Origin: Gracilibacillus salitolerans
GTDB lineage: Bacteria; Bacillota; Bacilli; Bacillales; Amphibacillaceae
Direction: 5' to 3'
Length of the DNA: 64,000 nucleotides
NCBI RefSeq assembly: GCF_009650095.1
Contig: NZ_CP045915.1
Location: 2,914,001-2,978,000 of the forward strand
A program made the position numbers and the translations under genes. Under the pieces are notes generated by a model that saw only the letters and a program-made list of their open reading frames with translations, was not told where the DNA came from and made no database searches. This document shows, in pieces, positions 59,077 to 64,000 of the stretch. Positions within the stretch are counted from its first letter, which is position 1, and every line of letters begins with the position of its first letter.

Positions 59077-59107
59077 TAAAAAAGAGACCTTTCAGAAAAG
59101 ATCTCTA
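59077..59107 (-). terminator. Terminator of the 59105 membrane-protein gene
   Basis: Minus-strand AGAGATCTTTTCTGAAAGG and TCTCT pair imperfectly, followed by six T, right at the stop codon. Confidence 0.6.
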
Positions 59108-59740
59108 ATTCCAATATGCTTCTAGCGCTCTTTGATAGTCTTCTATTCTTTTTTCAACTTTATTATTGTGTAAATCAGGGTTATCTCTAAAAAACTTTTT
59201 TATCTCATCCACTGAAGGGAATTCATTTTGCTCTTCAATTTTATACTTGTCAATAAATTCCCTAAGAGGTTTTAACTTATCCCATCCAAAAGCACTGTCC
59301 GATTCAAACTCAATTTCATAGAAATATGTTTTTATCATGTTCATTTTTATATCTCTCAAAAGTTGATTATGGTAGTGATTATCGATTTTAAATATTCTAG
59401 AATTTTCTTTAATGCGTAAATATAACTTTTCCTTGTCTTTTGCAGGTGCACCTATAACCGAATTACCTCTGAGAATATGAACCATTGTGTAGTTCATTAA
59501 TGGTTCAACCATTTCCTTTAGTTGGTCTATAGAAGCTTTAGCTTCACCTAACAATTTTTCAGTTTGTTTTAATTTAGCCTCAAAATTTCCAGCCTTAAAA
59601 CTTTCAAAGCGATCTAAGTTTAAAAAGACCGCAGAAACAAATCCAGCAATCAAACTTGTGGTCATAGCTTCAGTTTTATCTAAATAACCAAAAATTAATG
59701 TTGGAAGTATAATTAACACAATCGATAATATAATTCTCAA
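59105..59740 (-). CDS. Prophage membrane protein of unknown function
   Basis: A 211-residue protein with two N-terminal helices (about 3-19 and 25-45), a coiled segment (KAGNFEAKLKQTEKLLGEAK) and a cytoplasmic C-terminal domain of 130 residues. TTG at 59740 (TTGAGAATTATA) has GGAGGAGGGAG upstream, so I reject the longer frame to 59824, which would run through a terminator hairpin. It lies between the XhlA-like gene and the sda region; role unknown. Confidence 0.6.
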   Translation of the reverse strand: MRIILSIVLIILPTLIFGYLDKTEAMTTSLIAGFVSAVFLNLDRFESFKAGNFEAKLKQTEKLLGEAKASIDQLKEMVEPLMNYTMVHILRGNSVIGAPAKDKEKLYLRIKENSRIFKIDNHYHNQLLRDIKMNMIKTYFYEIEFESDSAFGWDKLKPLREFIDKYKIEEQNEFPSVDEIKKFFRDNPDLHNNKVEKRIEDYQRALEAYWN

Positions 59741-59792
59741 TTTTACTCCCTCCTCCTTATCAATATTCGACAAAAGGGAGGAAATTCCTGCA

Positions 59793-59818
59793 TAAAAAAT
59801 ACACCTTATAAAAGGTGC
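59793..59818 (-). terminator. Hairpin terminator upstream of the 59105 gene
   Basis: Minus-strand CACCTT-TTAT-AAGGTG then TATTTTTT. It would insulate this gene from the sda side. Confidence 0.75.
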
Positions 59819-59918
59819 TTTCACTAGACTTACAATGTATATACAACAAAAAATAAAACAGTCACCAGTGACCTGTTACTAAATATTTGTATATATAAAG
59901 GTATTTTTTTACACTTAG

Positions 59919-59944
59919 TAATATATATAGTACTATATATATTA
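59919..59944. promoter_or_regulatory. Perfect 26-bp AT palindrome, probable operator
   Basis: A perfect palindrome centred on GTAC at 59930-59933, with arms of alternating AT. It lies 29 bases before the start of the 43-residue plus-strand gene, flanked by CTTAG on both sides. Repressor site or cruciform; the ligand is unknown. Confidence 0.6.
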
Positions 59945-59972
59945 TCTTAGTGAAATAAAGGAGTAATTTGAT

Positions 59973-60104
59973 TTGAAACCTACTAAAACTGACACTTACC
60001 TGAATTTAAAAAAACATTTTGAAACTTCTTTAAATCGAAAGCTGAGTACCAAAGAAAAGGATTTTCTTAGATGGCTAGCTTCTAAGGTACAAGGTTCAGA
60101 TTAA
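59973..60104 (+). CDS. Small phage protein (43 aa), unknown function
   Basis: TTG at 59973 (MKPTKTDTYLNLKKHFETSL when read as Met) has AAAGGAG nine bases upstream; TAA at 60102-60104. The product is basic and helical, ending NRKLSTKEKDFLRWLASK then VQGSD. It converges with the sda-like gene and overlaps its end by 23 bases. No family recognised. Confidence 0.6.
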   Translation: MKPTKTDTYLNLKKHFETSLNRKLSTKEKDFLRWLASKVQGSD

Positions 60105-60237
60105 TTCTCGATTCTATCCCTCTACTACTGATTTCATCCAATAGTAATCCAATGAAATCACTTTCCAAATCCATTTTTACAGCTTGAAAATAAGAATCAA
60201 TCAATAAATCATTACTTAAATGTTTTAATCCGCTCAT
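60082..60237 (-). CDS. sda: Sporulation histidine kinase inhibitor Sda (prophage-borne)
   Basis: A 51-residue protein starting at ATG 60237 (MSGLKHLSNDLLIDSYFQAV). The first 40 residues match B. subtilis Sda helix for helix: LSNDLLIDSYFQAVKMDL / DFIGLLLDEI against LSDELLIESYFKATEMNL / DFIELIENEI. Sda binds the KinA dimerisation domain and blocks autophosphorylation, delaying sporulation during replication stress. Upstream TATAAT (minus strand) and one weak DnaA-box-like TTATCCTTG (60295-60303) are seen. A copy inside a prophage suggests the phage holds back host sporulation. Confidence 0.85.
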   Translation of the reverse strand: MSGLKHLSNDLLIDSYFQAVKMDLESDFIGLLLDEISSRGIESRINLNLVP

Positions 60238-60361
60238 TTTTTCTACATCCCTTTACTTTAATAAATCACACAATTATACAATCTACTACAAAAACAAGGA
60301 TAAAGCAAGGGATATATAGTAATAAACAACTAATTCTTAACAACTACATAAAAACTTCGCT

Positions 60362-60574
60362 CTAACCGTCGTTAATTTCACCCAACAAATGCTGTTGTGC
60401 TTCTGTTTCTAGTGCATCTATCGAACTGTTTTGGTTATATTCTTCTGCGGTCAATTCAAATACTCCGCTTACACTTACGCTTCTGCTCTCGTTTTTAGCA
60501 GAATAAGACACCTTCACACTTGTAACCTCATCGTTATCATATTTGGTGTTTACTGCTCTGATTTCAAAGTTCAT
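60362..60574 (-). CDS. Small phage protein (70 aa), unknown function
   Basis: A 70-residue acidic, beta-rich N-terminus (MNFEIRAVNTKYDNDEVTSV) with a helical end. ATG overlaps the stop of the upstream DUF1617-like gene by one base, so it belongs to the tail operon. Similar small proteins follow the tail-fibre gene in many Siphovirus-like prophages. Function unknown. Confidence 0.7.
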   Translation of the reverse strand: MNFEIRAVNTKYDNDEVTSVKVSYSAKNESRSVSVSGVFELTAEEYNQNSSIDALETEAQQHLLGEINDG

Positions 60575-60954
60575 TATTGATCCTCTCCTTCATTTTTTTC
60601 TATCAAAATATTATGAATTAGCCCTAATGTTTTAGGAGTTGCATGAATGCTGCTTAGTTCACTGATTTTAATCTTCTTCACATTAATATTTACTTTCTCA
60701 GCTAGAAGCTCTTCTAGTTCTTTATTAAAGTCCTCTAACTCATCTTCTTTCAGTTGAACTATACCGTTATCCAAGTCCTTTTCTTTGTATTTAGTAACCA
60801 GTTTTGAACGCAAGTTTTGAGCTGTCTTATATTCTTCACTCACAACCCTTATAATTCTTTGCAATTTAAAAGCTACCCCAACAGGTAGCTCTTTGTTAAC
60901 AATATGATTAAGACCTTCATTCAAATTAAACACTTCTTTTACTGTTACTTGCAT
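60574..60954 (-). CDS. DUF1617-like phage protein
   Basis: A 126-residue helical protein: NEGLNHIVNKELPVGVAFKL, then a charged coiled segment (EEYKTAQNLRSKLVTKYKEK) and DELEDFNKELEELLAEKVNI. This matches the DUF1617 pattern found downstream of tail genes in Firmicute phages. It starts two bases after the tail protein stop. No known activity. Confidence 0.7.
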   Translation of the reverse strand: MQVTVKEVFNLNEGLNHIVNKELPVGVAFKLQRIIRVVSEEYKTAQNLRSKLVTKYKEKDLDNGIVQLKEDELEDFNKELEELLAEKVNINVKKIKISELSSIHATPKTLGLIHNILIEKNEGEDQ

Positions 60955-60955
60955 C

Positions 60956-63900
60956 TTAAACTGCCTCCTCTAATTTATTTAATCTGTTAATGAGTTGATC
61001 ATTTTCTTCTCTTAAATGAAAAACTTCCATTTCTAACATATCAATTCTGTGTTCATGATCATCACGAACTTCGCTTAGTTCTTGAATAGCCCTCCATGAG
61101 AAAGTATTCATGCTATATTGAGAAACAGCTTCTGCCTCATCGTCTAGTATTTCATGTGGTGTATTATACCCAACACCAATCACAACACCATACTTTGTAT
61201 TGTCAATCCCTCTTGCAACTTCATTTTTCAAACGATAGCTGTATAAGTCGGTTTCTTTTATAATACCAAGCGCACTCATCTCCATTCTTTCTATATCTTG
61301 TTTCATTTCTTCTAACGAAGATTCATTAAAAGAACTAGCATTTATAGGTTGGTAATGAGTCGTACTTGATCCTGTCCAAAAATCACCGTCCGTAACACGA
61401 AGTCTTGTCGTTACACCAAGATATCCTGAAGTATTGCCACTTTGGGAGAAATCAATATACCCGGATCTCAAGTAACCACTTTTATCATACCCAATGTCCA
61501 CGGCATTTTCTTCTTGGTGGATAATTAGCCTTCTGTTGCTCTGAGTTTCAATGTCACCATACGCAATTGTATAATCGCTATTAGGTAGGCCAACTTTCCA
61601 CTCATCACTCACGTCTGTTCTTCGAAGCACTAAACTATCATAAACACTCGAGACACGAAATTCCACATCACCGTCAGAGACCATTCGGATATTTCCTGCA
61701 GATTCTAACCTTAGAGGCCAATCAACACGAGAGTCCACCGAATTGATATTTATAGAACCGCCAGGGTACCTTCTGACATGAGGTAAATCGTCACTTATAC
61801 TCACTGGGGTTTCATTAACACTAAAGAACATACCTGATCTTGAATATAATACTCCTTCATACCCATATAACTCATCGTCGTAGCTAACAATTAAACCCCT
61901 GGAAGATGCAGAAACAATACTTTGTGTTGAGTCAGAAGTTGAGTCTATTGTAAATCTGCCACTTTCTAATGTCACAACACCGTCTGTTGTACCGTATATT
62001 TCATCGTGAAAAGTACCGACAGACGTAAGCTTACTCCCTTCTATCTCAATCCATCTAAAATTGTCCCCGCTATAGAATCTAGCACCGGAAATCTCTCCAA
62101 TAAAGGTGGCATCTTCACCAAATACATGACCGTCGAAGTTTATTTGACTTGCTTCGAATGTGAACGAGTCTGCTTCTTGGGTGAATATAGAACGTACATC
62201 GTTTTCTTCAACTTTCATTTCTATTTGGTTGGACAGTTGCGTGATTGATGACTCAGCTCGCAATATAGGACTGCTAACATTACCTGTTGAATTGAACGTA
62301 CTAACATTCGATACTGAGCTTGTGTGCATAGCTATAAGCATGGTACTACTCGTACTTGATCCGATTTGTCCATAGAACTTAGGGTTGTTGTTCCATAGAC
62401 CGAATTGGTTTCCAGGCTTATGTCTCAACGCCACGTATTCTCTACCATCATAAACACAGGTCACCATTGACCAAGAATTAGTATACTGAACATCAATAGC
62501 TTCAAAATATCCTGATGGAGAAGTACCATTAGTATCGTTGTTAAATATGACTTTAACCTCACCAACGCTGTAGTGTCCAGAAGTCCTTCTACCACTTAAA
62601 GTTCCCATTGCGAAGTTTTCCTGACCAGTTAAATCAAATCTACATAATAATATGACGTAATCCTCAGAAGATGTCATAGGCATGTCTACGCTATACTCCA
62701 TAGCTCTTTGGGATATGTCTTCGTTTATGCTAGCCATGTCACTGTTGTACGTTGTTTCACTAACCTTGGATTCGATCTGATTAGATAGTTGAATAATAGA
62801 CGATTCTGAATTATCTATCCTAGAACTAGCGATATTAGAATAATGTTCTTCAAACGTCCTGTCTCCATAACTGTCTAAACATATTAGAGGTTTAATATTT
62901 CCTTGCTCGAACTGCTGCCTGTACCAATCATAACTATCAGGACTAGGACCGTCCCATAGAGCTACTGAAATGTAATATAGATCTCCCTCACTCATAGTCA
63001 TAGTCATCGAAGCATCGGCGGTTGTGGATTTGGTACCTATGAAGTTTCGATCGACATCATACCCACGTATTACGAATCGTAGGCCGTTCAACTCTGCTTC
63101 TCCAGATCTAAATATTTTGAAGTAATATGATTCTCCAGGAGATACTCTTAAAAGATCTTTCAATCTCAACCTAGGTCCTTGAGCTTGTTTTTCTCCATCA
63201 GTTGTGCTGTAATGTCCAGATTCCCAATCGCCGAAATTAGTAGGGCATATGTTTCTGAACCCTGTTTGTATGTTGTTCAATTCGGTTTGTGAGACTTTAC
63301 TAGATATTTGATCTGCTTGTATGTCTAGTTGAGAGCTTAAATTGCTAATATCTGATGTGTGACCATCCGTGGTTGATTGCAAACTACTAACGTTAGCGCT
63401 AATCCCATCATAAGCCACAGTCAACTGACCTACGTCACTAGATAGGTTAGATACATCACCCTCTAGATTCTCAAGAGAACTTTTCTCAGCCTTAGCTTCA
63501 ATTTGACCAGCCATTATCTCTAAATCTGCAGATATGTCGGTAACGCTTGACTCTACTGCTGAAATATCAGATGCGACGTCTTCTGGAGAACGAGTCCAGT
63601 CTGATGGTTTACTACCTTTTTCTAGTTTAGCTTCTTTATACTCAACATAACTTTCGACCAGTTCATTCGATGCAAATCTAATTATGAACGGAACTATCTT
63701 AGTCCTGTTTTCTGGCATGGTAAAAGTTACTGTTGAATATCCCTCTTCCCCTGGTTTTATCCAATTACCATTAAAGTCTGTACTAGAAGCCCATGTTCCA
63801 TCATCGTCTTGAGTTCTTATTCGCATGCCCACATCTTTAATATTGTTAGGGTCAGACTTCAAATATACACGAGCCGTATAGACTTGACCAGGCATCCCTT

Positions 63901-64000
63901 CTACCGATCCATAAGGTCTGTAGTCAGCCCAAGATGAAGTAGCATTGTATATCTCAAATTCATCACTGGTTCCGCTTATAATGTTCCTAGCGCCAATAGT
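60956..64000 (-). CDS. Phage tail/receptor-binding protein with S74 chaperone domain (5' end beyond window)
   Basis: The frame is open to the right edge, so more than 1014 residues are encoded. The visible N-terminal part looks like a carbohydrate-binding jelly roll (GMPGQVYTARVYLKSDPNNI), followed by repeated coiled segments (SSLENLEGDVSNLSSDVGQL, SNQIESKV), beta-rich repeats, and a C-terminal intramolecular chaperone of the Peptidase_S74 type (SLEEMKQDIERMEMSALGII, YGVVIGVGYNTPHEILDDEA region) ending in a trimerising coiled coil. It should form the host-binding tail tip. The first ATG in the window (63895) is internal. Confidence 0.85.
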   Translation of the reverse strand, partial: TIGARNIISGTSDEFEIYNATSSWADYRPYGSVEGMPGQVYTARVYLKSDPNNIKDVGMRIRTQDDDGTWASSTDFNGNWIKPGEEGYSTVTFTMPENRTKIVPFIIRFASNELVESYVEYKEAKLEKGSKPSDWTRSPEDVASDISAVESSVTDISADLEIMAGQIEAKAEKSSLENLEGDVSNLSSDVGQLTVAYDGISANVSSLQSTTDGHTSDISNLSSQLDIQADQISSKVSQTELNNIQTGFRNICPTNFGDWESGHYSTTDGEKQAQGPRLRLKDLLRVSPGESYYFKIFRSGEAELNGLRFVIRGYDVDRNFIGTKSTTADASMTMTMSEGDLYYISVALWDGPSPDSYDWYRQQFEQGNIKPLICLDSYGDRTFEEHYSNIASSRIDNSESSIIQLSNQIESKVSETTYNSDMASINEDISQRAMEYSVDMPMTSSEDYVILLCRFDLTGQENFAMGTLSGRRTSGHYSVGEVKVIFNNDTNGTSPSGYFEAIDVQYTNSWSMVTCVYDGREYVALRHKPGNQFGLWNNNPKFYGQIGSSTSSTMLIAMHTSSVSNVSTFNSTGNVSSPILRAESSITQLSNQIEMKVEENDVRSIFTQEADSFTFEASQINFDGHVFGEDATFIGEISGARFYSGDNFRWIEIEGSKLTSVGTFHDEIYGTTDGVVTLESGRFTIDSTSDSTQSIVSASSRGLIVSYDDELYGYEGVLYSRSGMFFSVNETPVSISDDLPHVRRYPGGSININSVDSRVDWPLRLESAGNIRMVSDGDVEFRVSSVYDSLVLRRTDVSDEWKVGLPNSDYTIAYGDIETQSNRRLIIHQEENAVDIGYDKSGYLRSGYIDFSQSGNTSGYLGVTTRLRVTDGDFWTGSSTTHYQPINASSFNESSLEEMKQDIERMEMSALGIIKETDLYSYRLKNEVARGIDNTKYGVVIGVGYNTPHEILDDEAEAVSQYSMNTFSWRAIQELSEVRDDHEHRIDMLEMEVFHLREENDQLINRLNKLEEAV

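Larger units (their letters stand above)
53172..64000. mobile_element. Prophage, late-gene end (right part beyond the window)
   Basis: Between the radC remnant and the right edge lie tail, lysis and small phage genes mostly on the minus strand, then cargo genes of both strands next to the attachment site. No integrase, repressor, terminase or capsid gene is visible; they should be to the right. The host-like gene order stops abruptly at radC. Confidence 0.88.

Noticed and set aside
59741..59824. N-terminal extension of the prophage membrane protein
   Set aside because: It would cross a terminator hairpin, while TTG 59740 has a strong GGAGGAGGGAG site.

Overview
The window reads as a low-GC, endospore-forming Firmicute of the family Bacillaceae. 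Gene order follows the Bacillus subtilis cymR-rarA-aspS-hisS-relA-secDF-spoVB-ruvBA-safA-nad-obgE-spo0B-minCD-mreBCD-radC segment. Sporulation genes (spoVB, bofC, safA, spo0B, spoIVFA/FB, an rsfA-like gene) confirm a spore former. Two features that I associate with halophilic or alkaliphilic relatives such as Gracilibacillus or Oceanobacillus (an RNase E/G gene beside rplU, and dispersed intergenic repeats) suggest that branch; this placement is inference.

Layout. 1-52.9 kb is chromosomal backbone, mostly on the minus strand: cysteine regulator cymR (cut by the left edge), rarA, an RsfA-like regulator, 6S RNA, the T-box controlled hisS-aspS operon, an SH3b amidase, dtd, relA, apt, recJ, a LapA-like protein, secDF, comN, spoVB, yajC-tgt-queA, ruvAB, bofC, yebC, safA, the nadBCA operon divergent from nifS-nadR, pheB-pheA, obgE-spo0B, the rplU-prp-rpmA cluster, rng, spoIVFA-FB, minCD and mreBCD. 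Regulatory RNAs visible are 6S RNA, a T-box leader with an Asp specifier, and an L21 leader. One small gene on the minus strand (6603-6776) lies between hisS and the amidase.

Two different IS3-family elements (7932-9214 and 20258-21731) each sit exactly in the loop of an intrinsic terminator between convergent genes and are flanked by 4-bp target duplications. Both carry a terminator-like hairpin next to orfA whose 3' arm contains the Shine-Dalgarno sequence.

From about 53.17 kb to the right edge lies the late end of a prophage inserted in radC, leaving only the 3' part of radC on this side. From right to left it has an S74-type tail protein (open at the window edge), DUF1617-like and small phage proteins, an Sda-like sporulation kinase inhibitor, a membrane protein, an XhlA-like protein, a holin and an M23 endolysin. 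Beyond lysis comes a cargo region next to the attachment site: a HEPN-motif protein with a small acidic neighbour, a DUF2971 protein, a LexA-box-preceded gene, a 42-residue protein, and a translationally coupled Nudix hydrolase plus SRA-HNH nuclease that looks like a modification-dependent restriction module. No integrase is in the window; it is expected at the far end of the prophage.
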